64,000 nt of DNA, from assembly GCA_022432975.1 (NCBI GenBank), contig CM039515.1, forward strand, positions 20,525,554 through 20,589,553, written 5' to 3'. The DNA is from Begonia masoniana. Its lineage: Eukaryota; Streptophyta; Magnoliopsida; Cucurbitales; Begoniaceae. Shown here in pieces: positions 21,985-33,966 of this stretch (positions within the stretch are counted from its first letter, which is position 1; every line of letters begins with the position of its first letter). Made by a program: the position numbers and the translations under genes. The notes under the pieces were generated by a model. It had not been told where the DNA came from. It worked only from the letters and a program-made list of their open reading frames with translations, and searched no databases.

Positions 21985-22006
21985 ATTCTAAATAAGGTTG
22001 GTGGAA
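21985..22006 (+). other. Polypurine tract of the C element
   Basis: The sequence AATAAGGTTGGTGGAA directly precedes the 3' LTR start TGTAATACCC. It is a pyrimidine-interrupted but purine-rich tract in the position of the plus-strand primer. Confidence 0.75.
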
Positions 22007-24532
22007 TGTAATACCCGGCTTTACGTGATATTATTATTTTAATGTATTGTGGTATTTTTGTAAATATGTCAAAATATATCCATTTGCAAAAAGAAAGCGT
22101 TATTAGAATCCTAACGATTTATATGAATTTTAAGAAATTTATGGGATTTTTCGGTGTAATAACGCTATATTTCGAGTAATTACGTTTCTCGTAATATAAA
22201 GGACATTTTAGTAAAAATAGTAAACGAGGTCTGATTTGCGAACGGACAGTTTTAATAAATCTCAAAGAATAAGTTGGACTTATTGGTGAAATAAGGAGAT
22301 TTGGTGGAATCGAATAACTAGTTAATTAACGAAACAAACGACGAAATAAATATAAAAACAATACAAGGGCAAAACGGTAATTTGCCAAATCAATATTATA
22401 AAATAACAAAAATCTTTTCTTTCTCCTCACTTCTTCTCTACCATCGCAAAAACACCAGAGAGCATTCTCTATTTTCCCCGTGGCGATTCAACCTTTCCGA
22501 CCTCCGTTTTTCCTCTGTTCGTCTTCCGTTCTTCACGTTTTCTCCTCCAATCGACGCTCTAGGTATGAATCTATAGTTTTAGAGTGTTAGTTTTTGATTT
22601 TTAGAAAGTTATACGTGGTTAAAATATTAGGGTTTTGATAAAAATGCAATTTAGGGTTCGAAATTTATAGATTTGCCGTAATTAAGGATATAGTGAACGT
22701 ATTGGACGTTATTGGACGAAGTTAAATTGATTTTTGGAAAAAGTTAAAAATTGGAGAATTTTCGGGTTTTTAGGAAAACTCGTTAATTGTGATTTTGAAC
22801 TATCAAACACTAATTGGTGGTTTAAATGCTTCGATTAGTTAAGTTAGAACTTTTAGGAATTTTCTTAATTAAGGATTTTGTTAGTTTGGCGTTAAGTTGT
22901 TTAAACTCGTTTTAACGTCAATTTTGGTGGAATTGTCTAGGTGAACAACGCTCGTGGATGGAGCTTGAGCTGCAACGGACACGAGGTAAGTTCTCGTGAT
23001 CTTCTCTGGCCGATTGGCCTACACCGTACGTCAAAGTCGTCTCGAGGAGTTTTGATGACGCGTATGTTTAAATTGTTTTGGTTGGGTAGTTAAGATTAGT
23101 TCTGTATAGGTTATGCTTTTAATTGCTTTATTGTCTCGATGGTACGAATCATGTATGTTTACTTTATGTCATATCGAACTGTTCACGCATCACATGTTTT
23201 AAAAGAACATATAAATGAATTTCCGCACGATGTTTTAAAGAAAATGGCGATGTGGCCTGGAGAGGGCCTTGACCTATTGTGAAGATCGACTACGGGTTTG
23301 TCACAATACCACATCTATTATGTACTCATAGAGTTATACAGTTATAGGTCATGCGAGATGGGGCTCAGGCACGGTTGTACGGATTGTAAGCGTGTACCCC
23401 CCTCCTCTAGCTGGAAAGAGTAGTCCGACCGCTGGATGTGCTCTCTCCGGTTAGGGGGCTGAGATCTCGGTGACACCCACAGAGTAAAGATAAAGAAAAT
23501 GCTGCATGATTTCTGAACTCATATGCACAGCATGCATTTACATTTATGAGAGTTTGCTGAGATTTTTATCTCATAGTGTGTCTGTATGGTGTAAGTGACT
23601 TCGACATAGGTGAGGATGAGATCCCTCCACCTGAGGAGTGATGCAGTTGACGGAGGATGGTCGCGGAAGTGTGTTGGCGCAGTCGAGGCGCATTTTGACC
23701 CGTGGGACTCATGGTTAGGTGTTTTGTGGATTTTTGGGAATTGTCGGGCTAATGGTTGTATAGAAACATTTTAGGGTGTTTGGTTCTGATAGTGGATAGA
23801 TTTGAAGTTTTAAACGTTTTTGGAAACCTGTTTTATAAACTGCTTTTGTAGAGTTTTCATTGGAACTGCGTGGTAATTTAAAACAGGAGGGATTGTCGAT
23901 TTTTAAACATATCCACGCAGTTCGTTTTTATGAAAGTTTAACTCATGTTTAGGTTGTTTAGTTAGGATTGCTAATTTGTGAAGTGAGTTAAGTTTTGTTG
24001 AAATGTTAGAGTTTATGGTGTGCAAGAATGGAAGAATGCGTGAAGAAAAAGGTGAAGTATTGCTCTCTGGAATTTCGGATTCCAGAGAGCATTTGTATGA
24101 AAAATAAAGGAGAAAGACGAAGAAGAAAGTGGCGACTGGGCGCGGGAGGTGAGGGGCGACTGATCGCCCCTCCTTGTCTTGATACAGCGACCGATCGCTG
24201 GCACAGAGGGGCGACTGATCGCCCCTGCTGTTTGGTGCATCAGCGATCGATCTCCTGCATTTGGAGATCGATCGCCCCTCCTCTTAGGTCACGGCTTTGA
24301 CTGTTTTGCCCTCCCCTTTTATTTGTTTTGTTTTAAATTGATTTTAAGTGTTTTAATTAATTGTTATTTAATTAGTTTTGTGATTTGTTTTAAATGATTT
24401 AAAGGCTAGATTTTAATTCCGACTTAAATTCTGATTTCGATTTCAATTAGATTTTCGCCTAGAGTTTATTTAAAGTATAGGGATAAAAAAAAATATGTAC
24501 GGAAAATTGGGTACAGTATTAGGGTCGCTACA
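22007..24532 (+). repeat. 3' LTR of the C-family element
   Basis: Begins TGTAATACCCGGCTTTACG and ends GGGTCGCTACA, 2526 bp, partner of 12680-15199. GTAAGT at 22986-22991; hairpin array at 24148-24280. A short purine insertion near 23886 (AGGAGGGAT) distinguishes it from the 5' copy. Confidence 0.94.
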
Positions 24533-24607
24533 CACAAAGTGCTAGGGAGTTCATGGTTATTAATGGTTCAAATGAGAGATGGATATGTAGTTTATAGATA
24601 TGCTATG
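24533..24607 (+). repeat. LTR E, middle part
   Basis: Seventy-five bases between the C element and the Athila-like element. The first five (CACAA) are the target duplication of the former; the last five (CTATG, 24603-24607) are that of the latter. The sequence has no coding sense and joins 12679 to 47865. Confidence 0.75.
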
Positions 24608-26183
24608 TGTTAGTGGATTTTACACTTTTAGGCAAGTGTACATATCGCTTCAAGTAGTAAAAATATCGATCCCACGAGGATATTCTTAATTGAATTAATT
24701 GCTATAAAAATATTAAAATGATAAATAAAAATAATTAGGAATAACATTCGAATGACGATACAACATAAGAAAATAGAATAAACGAGATAAAATCAATAAA
24801 TGGAAGCCTTGGTTAGAATCGATTTCTTCGTTACGATAGTTTTACTACTGATGCTCTGGTAATACTCTGCAGCATTGTCTATGAATAGCAAGAATCAAAT
24901 ATTTATAGATTTCGTTCGAATTGCCTATGTAAATTCAATTTAGAATTTCTCTCGACTTTGAAAGAAGGTAACTAGCATTGAATTTCCTAATTGCCCTATT
25001 CTTATTGCCAATCGAATCAATGCTAACTATGTTGTAACAATTTAATCTGATTAATTATTCGTGCATCTTAGAATTTATATTTATCTTTCGATACAATATA
25101 AACATGGATCATAAACCTATCAATCGATATAATCTGAATTAAGAAAGGAATATCACAAATAATTGTTCAATAAACAATCGCATAAACAAATCAAGATCGT
25201 AGCAAAATTCGTAACGAATACTATCGTCCTAACCAAGTAAAAGAGTTTAGCTACTAGACATCATAAAATAAAACAAAAAAAAAATCGTTTTAATAAAAAC
25301 ATAAACAATAAAATAAAGAGAAGAAGAAGAAGATCAAAAAGATGTCGTCGGTCCTCTTCTGCAGATCCCGAGCTCTCTTCCTTCTCTGATTTCTTAATGC
25401 CTCTTCCTTCTCTGGTTTTCTTTTTCTTAAGTATTCTTTTTGTTCTGATTCTCTCTCCAATCCCTGGAATCATGCATGTTTTGATTCTCTCTCCAATCCC
25501 TGGAATCATGCATTCTCTTTCTTCTTTTTTGGGATTTGGTTCTTTTTTTTTTTTTAAAATTGTCATTCCAGCTTCTGCCACTTCTCCCAGTCGTCCACTA
25601 CTCTCTATCGTCCATTTCTCTCAGTCGTCCACTCTCTCTATCGTCCATTTCTCCCAGTCGTCCACTTCTGCTCTGTCGTCCACTTCTGCTATATCGTCCA
25701 TTCTCTCTATTGTCCACTTCTGCTAGTCGTCCATTCTGTTAGTCGTCCATTCTGCCAGTCGTCCATTCTGCCAGTTGTCCATTCTGCACTTTCTTCAATA
25801 GAATTTGGATTTTATTCTCCTCTTATTCCATGAATTGTGGCATCCAGTTAGGGTAAAAATCAATTTTCTCAAAATCGATTTTCTTTTCCATGATTTACTC
25901 ATTTTAACTCCTTGATTTAAACTTGAATTTCCGGATTTATCTTTTTGTCTTTCCTGTTTTAATCTCTGCATTAATAAAAATATATTGAATGAAAATAATC
26001 TGCTCATTCTAAAAAATATGCATAAAATTTATCAATTTCACCCAAATTATTAATACTGCATGACGTTTGCAGAATCATTGTGGGATTAGCATTAAAACTC
26101 ACAATTTCATAATAATTCTACTCAAATCATTCGAGTTTCAACATGCACATTAATATCAAATAACTTTAAAATAAGAGTTATCA
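24608..26183 (-). repeat. 3' LTR of the Athila-like element
   Basis: Plus-strand ends are TGTTAGTGGA and GAGTTATCA, 1576 bp, paired with 46289-47859. Contains a degenerate 15-16-bp array of TCGTCCACTCTCTCTA-like units at about 25590-25790 (counterpart 47275-47465), and a duplicated CTCTCCAATCCCTGGAATCA near 25460 and 25490. The purine tract on the minus strand at 26184-26200 (TTTGGAGGTA) is the polypurine tract. Confidence 0.9.
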
Positions 26184-26768
26184 AATACCTCCAAACTTAG
26201 ACCATTACTCGTCCTCGAGTGATGCAAAAATAAATTCGAAAGTAACATTAACAAAATTTATATAATTTCTGAAATATCTAGTAACTTGTAAATTATTAAA
26301 AAATTTCACTGTCACAATTAAAAGCAATCAATATATATTTAATTCTCAATAAACTAATTTTCAAAGTGTGTGTGTGCTTAAACTCCTTTTTAAATTGCTA
26401 AGTTCAACCATCAACACTAAACATCACAATTCATATCGTAGGATGTCAATTCTTTAATGTCCTTCATAAATCCATTAGCTTTCAAAGATTTTTTTTTTTT
26501 ATATATAAGTGAGGGAGATATACAATAATAATTTTTTATATTGACTTTATCTATAAGTCACACTACCTTTTTACGCGATTGACAACATTGGTGATGAAGT
26601 TCTCCGGTTACTCAGTAATGTCACCTCCAGATATATACTCATATAAAATAGAGGAGTATAGCCAATAAATATGCAACGGAGTTCCTCCCAATGTTCCTCC
26701 CAATGTTCCCCTAATTTATCTCTACTCATCGAGTATCCAAAAGGCTCACTCGAAATTGAAAGTAGATT

Positions 26769-26799
<31 letters not shown>

Positions 26800-27449
26800 T
26801 ATTTTATATAACCCCCAAACTTATTATTTATTATATATATATTTTTTAGAAGAAGTCTTTCATTGCTAATTTCTTTCATCAAACACTAAATTATTGACAC
26901 TTAGATATAATTGTAATGTCTAGTAAGGATGATATTCCTAAACAACCAAAAGGAGTTTGTGTGTTAGGAACAACTAAGCTCATGGGAATAAATCTTAATT
27001 AATTTCTAATGATATGTGACAATGACATTATTCAATAACTTACTGCATTAGGAGATATTAAGAAATATTAGGAAATTGCATTGTTCTTTATTTCATCGTT
27101 TTTGTTATTATTATTATTATTATTATTTCGGAGACTAAACAGAACAAAGAAAGCAGAATAACGAACTAAACAAAATTAAGCAGAAAACTAAGCCAAATTA
27201 AGCAGTCAAAAATTAAACATAACAGAACTCCCCCAAACTTAACAATTGGCAGTGTCCCCACTGCCAAACAAAATGAAATGCACACAAAGAGGGGGAAAGA
27301 ACTTCCCTGGGTAGTTATGCTCCTGTAACTGATTCGGAGTCCGAGTTCTAGAGCAGCAATGTGGGGAAACGAGGGAAGGTTTGTCGGGGCTCATCAGCAG
27401 ACCTTGTCAAACTTGCTGCCAGTGCTTTGTCTCGGAGGTGACTGTAGCG
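26184..27449 (-). other. Athila-like 3' untranslated region
   Basis: Low-complexity, AT-rich sequence between the extra ORF and the 3' LTR. Contains (TTA)n microsatellites at about 26774-26806 and 27105-27127. I see no coding region. Long untranslated 3' regions are usual in Athila-type elements. Confidence 0.7.
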
Positions 27450-27729
27450 CTAGAAGACTCTGCTCTTGCGCTTTAGACTCTTCATGGATTTTGATATTCG
27501 ATATTGTTGAACTTCAAGAAAATGAAATTTCTGCTTTACTGACTCATTGTCGTGTTTGTGCCATTCTATTTTAGAGTGCAAAAGCTCTAGACTATCTATT
27601 ATTTGTTGCTGAGAGCTGCTGTCGCTGGATGATACTGCAGCTCCGGTGGCAGCATTATCTTCAGCTTCTGTTTCCCCTACCCCCAAACTTTCTGAAGCAA
27701 TCCTCTTAACAATGGTTGGTGTCATTGCT
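27450..27729 (-). pseudogene. C-terminal part of the Athila extra ORF
   Basis: The minus strand from 27725 encodes MTPTIVKRIASESLGV, an acidic Ser-rich stretch, a Gln/Leu/His-rich probable coiled coil (QQQIIDSLELLHSKIEWHKH) and a basic end, SLKRKSRVF. It is the continuation of the ORF at 30234-30999 across the solo LTR at 27730-30233; the duplicated TTGCT lies at the break. Function unknown. The ORF occupies the env-like position of Athila elements, but I see no membrane segment in this piece. Confidence 0.7.
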
Positions 27730-30233
27730 TGTAATATCCGGCTCGTACGGATTTTTAGAATATTATTATTATATTATAAAATGGCATTTTTGTAAATATG
27801 TCAAATCGGGTCGTTTCTCGAAAAGAAAGCGTCATTACAATCCTATCGAATAATTGGAATTTTAAGTAATTTACGAGAATTTTCGGAGTAATAATGCTAT
27901 ATTCCGAGTAATTAGGTTTCTCGTAATATAATGGACGTTGTAGTAAAAATAGTAAACGAGATTCGAATTGTGAACGGACAGTTTTAATAGATCCCAAATA
28001 ATAAGTTGGACTTGTTGGTGAAATAAGGAGATTTGGAGAAACCGAATCGTTAGACAATTAACGAAACAAAGGACGAAACAAATAGAGTTAAGTGCGAAGG
28101 GCAAAATGGTAATTTGCAAAGTAAATTTTAATTAAAAGCACTCTTCTCCTTCCTCCTCCACCATTTTCACGCCAGGGAAGCTCCAATTTGAGATCTCCTT
28201 CTCTGCCATTGACGAGTTCTCCACTTCCGACCTCCGTTCTGACCTCCGATGGTTCCGTTTTCTTCGTGCTTTCTCCTTCAATCGACACTCTAGGTAAGAT
28301 TCTAAAATTTTAGAGCGTTAAACTTCGAGTTTCGTAGAGTTTTACGTTTAGGGTTTTCGTTAGGTTTTCCATTAAAAACGAGATTTAGGGTTTGTAATTA
28401 ATAGGTTTGCCGTAATAAAGTATATATTGGACGTATTGAACGTTATTGGATGAATTCGATTGATTTAGGACGAATGTTAAAAATAGGGATTTTCGGGTTT
28501 TAGGGAAAAGCTCGTAAATTGTAGTTTTGAGGTATCAATCGTAAATTGTTCATCGATATGCTTCGAATAATTAAGTTGGACGTTTCAAGAAATTCTTTAG
28601 TTAAGGTTTTATTTATTTGGACGTTAAGTACCTTAAATTAGTTTTAACGGCGAATATTGTGTTTTGCTTCAGACAAACAACGCTCGTGGACGGAGCTTGA
28701 GCTGCTTTGGACACGAGGTAAGTTCTCGTGATTCTTCTCTGGCCGATTGGCCTACACCGTAGGTCGAATGTCGCTTCGAGGAGTTTGGTGACGCACTAGT
28801 TTATAATGTTTTGGTTGGGTAGTTAGGTTTAATTGTTTTATAGATTTTGTTTTACAATCTTGATGGTATGTATGCTGAGTGTTTAAATTCTGTTATGAAC
28901 TGTTCATGCATCACGTGTTTTAAAGAAAAGCATGAAAATAAATTTCTGCAAAATGTCTTAAGGATAATGTAAAGAATAGAATGGGCCGTAAGGCATACAG
29001 TTAAAATGGGCCGAAAGGCATACAGGCCGAAAGGCATACAGTTTACAGGTCATGCGAGATGGGGCTCAGGCACGGCTGTACGTGTTGTAAGCGTGTACCC
29101 CCCTCTTCTAGCTGGAAAGAGTAGTCCGACCGCAGGATGTGCTCTCTCCGGTTATGAGGTTGAGATCTCGGTGACACCCACAGAGTAAAGTAAAGAAAAT
29201 GCTGCATGATTTCTGAACTCACACGCATAGCATATAGTTGCATTTACGAGTCTTGCTGAGATTTTTATCTCATAGTGTATTGTATGGTGTAGGTGACTAC
29301 GAGGAAGCAGGTGAGGATGAGATTCCTCCTCCTGAGGCTTGAGTCCAGTTGACGGAGGATGGCTGCGGTGGTGTGCTGGCGCAGTCGAGGCTTACCTGAC
29401 CCGTGGGGACTGTATGTACAGATTTTGAGGGTTTGGGACTTTTGGGCTGATGTTTGTATAGAAATACTTTAGGTTGTTTGATTCTGGATAGTTGATAAGT
29501 ATATATGTATATGTCGATGTTTTGGAAACTGTTTTATAATGGTTTAAAAAGTCTTTCATTAAATGTATTTTGGAACTGCGTGGTGATTTGAAACAGGATG
29601 ATTTGTTTAGGTTTTAAACGTACCCATGCAGTTCGTTTTCATGAAAATGTTCTTAGTTTTAAAATGTATTTCGAGTCGTTTACTAGGTGAATGGTTGAGT
29701 GTGAAAAGAATGAGAATTAGAGTAAGTTTTATTTGATATTATTGTGTTGGTGAATCGTATTGAGTAATTGTAGTTATTTGTTGGAGAAATTGAATGAAAG
29801 GAGCGTTGAAATGGAAACAGGCAGAGGGGTTGGCGAATGGTCGCCAACCCTGGCAATTGAATCGCCTCCCTCTGGAAAAATTCCAGAGGGAGTGGCGATT
29901 GCTCGCCACAAACTGTGGCGAGCAATCGCCACAAGCGATGCAACAGGCGATTACTCGCCTGTTGCAATCACCTTAGGGGCGATTATTCGCCCAGCAAATA
30001 ATCGCCTCTCCTTTTTACTTATTATATAAATTGTTTTATTTTAATTAAATTAACTTTTAAATAAATGGTTTTAAAGTTTTAATTTGTTTTAAAAGTTATA
30101 ATTCAATTCCGATTTCGATTCTGGTTTCGATTTCGGTTTAGTTTCAGCTTAGAGTTTATTTAAAGTATAGAGATAAGTAATTGTTGGAAAAAAAAATAGT
30201 AGGGAAATTGGGTACAGTATTAGGGTCATCACA
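27730..30233 (+). repeat. Solo LTR, family C (TSD TTGCT)
   Basis: Begins TGTAATATCCGGCTCGTACG and ends TTAGGGTCATCACA, with TTGCT at 27725-27729 and 30234-30238. Length 2504 bp, plus orientation. A divergent C copy, with GTAAGT at 28718-28723, GGTGTAGGTGA near 29287, and a hairpin array at 29825-30008 with different stems from the other copies. It splits the Athila extra ORF. Confidence 0.94.
29825..30008 (+). repeat. Divergent hairpin array in solo LTR C
   Basis: Contains TTGGCGAATGGTCGCCAA, GTGGCGATTGCTCGCCAC, CAGGCGATTACTCGCCTG and GGGGCGATTATTCGCCC. Each keeps GGCGA/TCGCC, with different loops and with different but complementary outer bases. Confidence 0.9.
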
Positions 30234-30999
30234 TTGCTGGTCCTGGGGAGAGGTGCTCTTCATCTGCTTCATAAGGGACTTCAGCCATTTCACAAAGTCT
30301 AGACACTGAGGATGGAAATAGGAGCTGCCCCTTTGGCTTTAGTGCATTGGCACACAAATTCTGGTATATGACCAAGCCAACATTAATCTGTTTGTTGGTC
30401 AGAATGCAGTAAAGCAGAATGGCTTGATCTCTTGTCACATGTTGGCCATGAGAAGAAGGGAATAAATGGATTTTAAGGAAGTGATACCATACCTTGGCTT
30501 TTGGGAGCAGGGTAAGCCTTGGAATGGAGAGAAATCCGGTTTTGGACCTCACCCATTCTTTGTCTGGCACTGCTATTTCTTTCAATGCCGCATTCAGAAA
30601 TCCTGGAGACAAATTGTCTTCATATTTGTAAAACTCGTCTTCAACTTCCTCCAAATTGTAAAATTCATTGATTGAAGAAGGCCCTATTTTCACATCGCAT
30701 GCTCTAACCCGAATACTCTCGGGCGAGTCACCCTCAAAATTCGCATAAAATTCCCTCACAATATTTTTCACTGCTGTATTCGGAACAACACAGAGTTTTT
30801 ACCAACTTCTTTCCTGAATAATAGTTCTAACATAACTAGGGTACCTTGTTATCTGCTCTTCTGCGATGAGGAAACCTTTTTCTTGAGCAAAACTTCGTTG
30901 TTGAAGACCTTGCTCATATCTCAACTTGGCCTCCTCAGATACGAAGGCTAGTCTGCACACTTTTTTCACGTTCTTCTTTCCCTTTTGTTTCGGACGCAT
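30234..30999 (-). pseudogene. N-terminal part of the Athila extra ORF (plant transposon protein-like)
   Basis: The minus strand from 30999 encodes MRPKQKGKKNVKKVCRLAF, a charged region, one in-frame TAA after ERSW (about 30798), then VREFYANFEGD, VRVRACDVKIGPSSINEFYN and VTRDQAILLYCILTNKQINV. The pattern of VREFYAN, then xxVRG/A, then a block of hydrophobic helices matches the plant-transposon-associated domain commonly found in Athila and related elements, in the slot after integrase. Its role is unknown. It is cut at 30234 by the solo LTR and resumes at 27729. Domain name from memory of the family, not from a search. Confidence 0.65.
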
Positions 31000-31491
31000 C
31001 TCTTCAGTTAAAAGTTGTCGCCCAAGCGTTTATAGAAACTGCAAGGAGCGGAAGGTTTAAAAAAAAAATTGTGCACTGGGACTCAAAATTTTTACTGATT
31101 GTCGGCGGCGGATTTTAAGCTGTAAATTAGCCCTAACAATTGCTTCGAGAGAACTTCGGTAATGATAAGTAGAAAAGTAAAAGTAAAATTCAAAATAAAC
31201 TCATTTAAACCTAAAAATAATGTAAATGCAAATAAAATTAAAGAATATAACAAAGGATATTATTGTTGGGTTGCCTCCCAAATAGCGCTAAATTTTAATG
31301 TCTTCAGCCAGACTTCCTTTCTCTTCATTGTTTTTCAATATCTTGTAGAAAATATGACATTATTTTTGTCAATTTTCTCCAAAATAATGCTTGACCCGAT
31401 GCCCATTTACCTTAAACTCTTTCCCACTTTCTCTGTCCTTTAATTCTATCGTTTCATAAGGGTAGACTTCTACTATCTCAAAAGGTCTAGA
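31000..31491 (-). pseudogene. Athila integrase C-terminal tail and spacer
   Basis: From 31491 down to about 31370 the minus strand encodes RPFEIVEVYPYETIELKDR then VNGHRVKHYFGEN-like residues, the conserved end of Athila integrase. It joins SRWSG at 33967 across the solo LTR at 31492-33966. From about 31350 to 31000 is AT-rich spacer before the extra ORF, with no coding sense seen. Confidence 0.75.
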
Positions 31492-33966
31492 TGTAACACC
31501 CGACAACTTCGGGCAGGTGAACTTTCTTTTAACGCAACTGAATTAACTGCTATCCATGCATATATTTCCTTGGTCAAAAACTTAGGCGCCAAAGTTTAAT
31601 CAGCTCTTTTTATAAAATTAGGTTTGGTAGCAAACTTGTAAATAGGCCTAGCTCAATAGTGTATAAATAGAAAATTGAAATCCTAAAACCTCACAAAAAC
31701 CTCCCTCAGCCGACTTTCCCCTTCCAGCCGACTCTCTTTCCCCTCAGCTCCCTTCTCTGTTCTTCCTCCAGCGATCGACCCCCTTCGGATTTCTTCCGAT
31801 TCTCCAAGCTCAAGGTGAGACTTGGACAATGTGTTTACCGATTAGTCATTTGAAAGTTGATTAGAGTTTTAGATTCGGGTTTTCGGATGAAGTTGATGTA
31901 TCATAGTAGATATAGCTATAAACATAGCATTTATGATTGTCGTAGATAATAAGTAGAAATAATGAATGTTGGTTGAGCCTGGGTAGTTGGTGAACCCGAA
32001 TACCAGTATCGTTTAGCTGAGGTTTTTATGCACGCTAGGTGACTGATATAATGCTCGTATGAAAATGAGTTAGACTTCTAGGATATATACTTAGCTAGAG
32101 AGCTACCATTCTGGAATATTAGACTACTTAGGATTTGTTTTCTTACATTAATACGTGAAATGACTTAGGTGGGAAAAAGCTCCAAGTGAAGAAAGACATT
32201 GCTAAGGAATCCAGGTAAGTGAGTGTGTTAAGATTTCCGGCCATTAGGGCCCTGCATCACAAGGGTGGTAGGTTGAGTTTGTTTCTGATATTCGATTATG
32301 TTTGAGAAGTTGTCTGTTTTAGTATAATGTTTGGATTAGTGTATACTCTGTTTTCTGATGAATGACTCCTTCCATGGTCTCATGTTTTGAGAATGATTAT
32401 ATTCATGCATCATGATTTATTTACAGAATATACAAAGTGTCTTACATGCATACTCCTTTATAAATGAAACAAGAAAACGAAACATATGAAACCTTGATTA
32501 AGTGAGGGTTGGGGGTGGTATTGGCCATGTCACTGTCCAGGGATGGACCATGATTCTTGCCCGTATGGGCCATGTACATGCACTCTGCCTACCCCCCTTC
32601 GGCACAAACTCCTCCTTAATCCATGATATGAAAATGATGAACAAGTATATGATTCCCACGATTTGAAAATGAATGAGAACATAAGCATGATTTCCGATTT
32701 GAGTAAGAGATGTGAACATGATTTTATTGAGTAAGCATGTATTTGTTGCACTCCTTACTAAGCATTAGGCTTATAGTTTGAACCTTGTGATGTAGGTGAC
32801 GAAACAGTAGGTGAGGACTTCACTCTAGAAGAAAATGCTTAGGTCTGGTTGCTGGTTGATGCTCGTGGTGATGATTTGTGGCTGAGGAACGATTTTAACC
32901 CGTGGTGTGTTGCTCGTAATATGTTTTTAGTAAGGTCTAAGATATTGAAACATGAGTATGATGAAGTTTTCTTATGATGAAGAATACTGGAATTGTTTGA
33001 TACAGTTTCGTGTTTAAAGAAGATTTTAAGACTAAAGGTTCATTTGATTTCTCTAAGTCTTCCGCTACGAATTTAAGTTAAGAATTTTTTATGTTTATGT
33101 GTCTGGGGATTTTTATTAAAATGGTGAGTTTATAGAAGAACAGAGTTTTGAAATGTTAACTTCAACCGGTAATCGATGGATGTATGCAGTAAGTGTTATT
33201 GGTCGGTAAATGTGGATTATCACTGTTGAGCAGTGGATGTCGCTCGGCAAAAGTGATCGGTGGATGTCGAGTATTATTGTGAGCGGTGGATGTCGTTTGC
33301 CGAGTTAATGAAATCACGTGGGTAACACGTGGTCTGAGCGGTAGATGTATTCAGTGAGTGTTATCGATCGATAAATGTAAGTAGAAAGTTTTGTCGTTTT
33401 GTGATCGGTAGATGTGGCTTGTGAATTTATCGTTTTGTGATCGGAAGATGTGGCTTGTGAGTTTGTCGTTTTGTGATCGGTAGATGTGGCTTGTGAGTTT
33501 TGTCGTTTTGTGATCGGTAGATGTGGTTTGCAAGTTTTGTCGTTTTGTGATCGGTGGATGTAGGGTGTTAATATTCACCGGTGGATATTGAGTGTTATTG
33601 CGAGCGGTGGATGTCGTCTGCCGAGTTAATGAAAGCACGTGGGTAACACGTGGTCTGATCGGTGGATGCTGGGTGATTTTGTCATCCGGCCGACATCATT
33701 GGTAGATGTGAGATCTTTACTGTTGAGCGATGGATGACGCTCGATAGAAATGAGCGGTGGATGTAAACAACAAAGGTTAATTCGATTGTCTATTGATTCT
33801 TTCTTTAAATAGACATTTCCCCAAATGATTTTTAAACGTTTTCAAATTTGATTGGAATTTCTTTAAAAACGTATTCATTTATAAACAAAAAAAAAATTGG
33901 GTTGATATTTTGATTATGAATATGTTTATACGAAATTGTCGACCCGTTGGGTTTCGGGTTGTGGCA
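31492..33966 (+). repeat. Solo LTR, family B (TSD CTAGA/CCAGA)
   Basis: Begins TGTAACACCCGACAACTTCG and ends TTTCGGGTTGTGGCA. Flanks are CTAGA (31487-31491) and CCAGA (33967-33971), one base different. The host integrase reading favours CCAGA as original, so the left copy has a C-to-T change. Length 2475 bp. Landmarks are GTAAGT (32215-32220), GATGTAGGTGA (about 32790-32799) and the repeat array at 33160-33770. Plus orientation. Confidence 0.88.
33160..33770 (+). repeat. CGGTGGATG/CGGTAGATG array in solo LTR B
   Basis: Core of about five units of roughly 37 bp (GTCGTTTTGTGATCGGTAGA plus TGTGGCTTGTGAGTTT) from 33393 to 33555, embedded in further CGGTGGATG copies. Two nearly identical pieces of GCACGTGGGTAACACGTGG-type sequence at about 33315 and 33637 carry paired G-boxes. 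Confidence 0.9.

Larger units (their letters stand above)
12680..24532 (+). mobile_element. Complete Tekay/Del-type Gypsy element, family C (TSD CACAA)
   Basis: Two LTRs (12680-15199 and 22007-24532), a PBS for initiator tRNA-Met, gag-pol with chromodomain and a polypurine tract, flanked by CACAA at 12675-12679 and 24533-24537. An A-family solo LTR sits in the leader (15300-17408). Without it the element would be about 9.7 kb. Pol has a frameshift, a stop and a changed RT catalytic residue, so it is not autonomous now. It lies inside LTR E. Confidence 0.95.

Noticed and set aside
25261..25581. Lys/Glu-rich 106-codon frame in the Athila LTR (and its counterpart at 47023-47289)
   Set aside because: Low-complexity reading of LTR sequence, altered by indels between the two LTR copies; not conserved as a protein.
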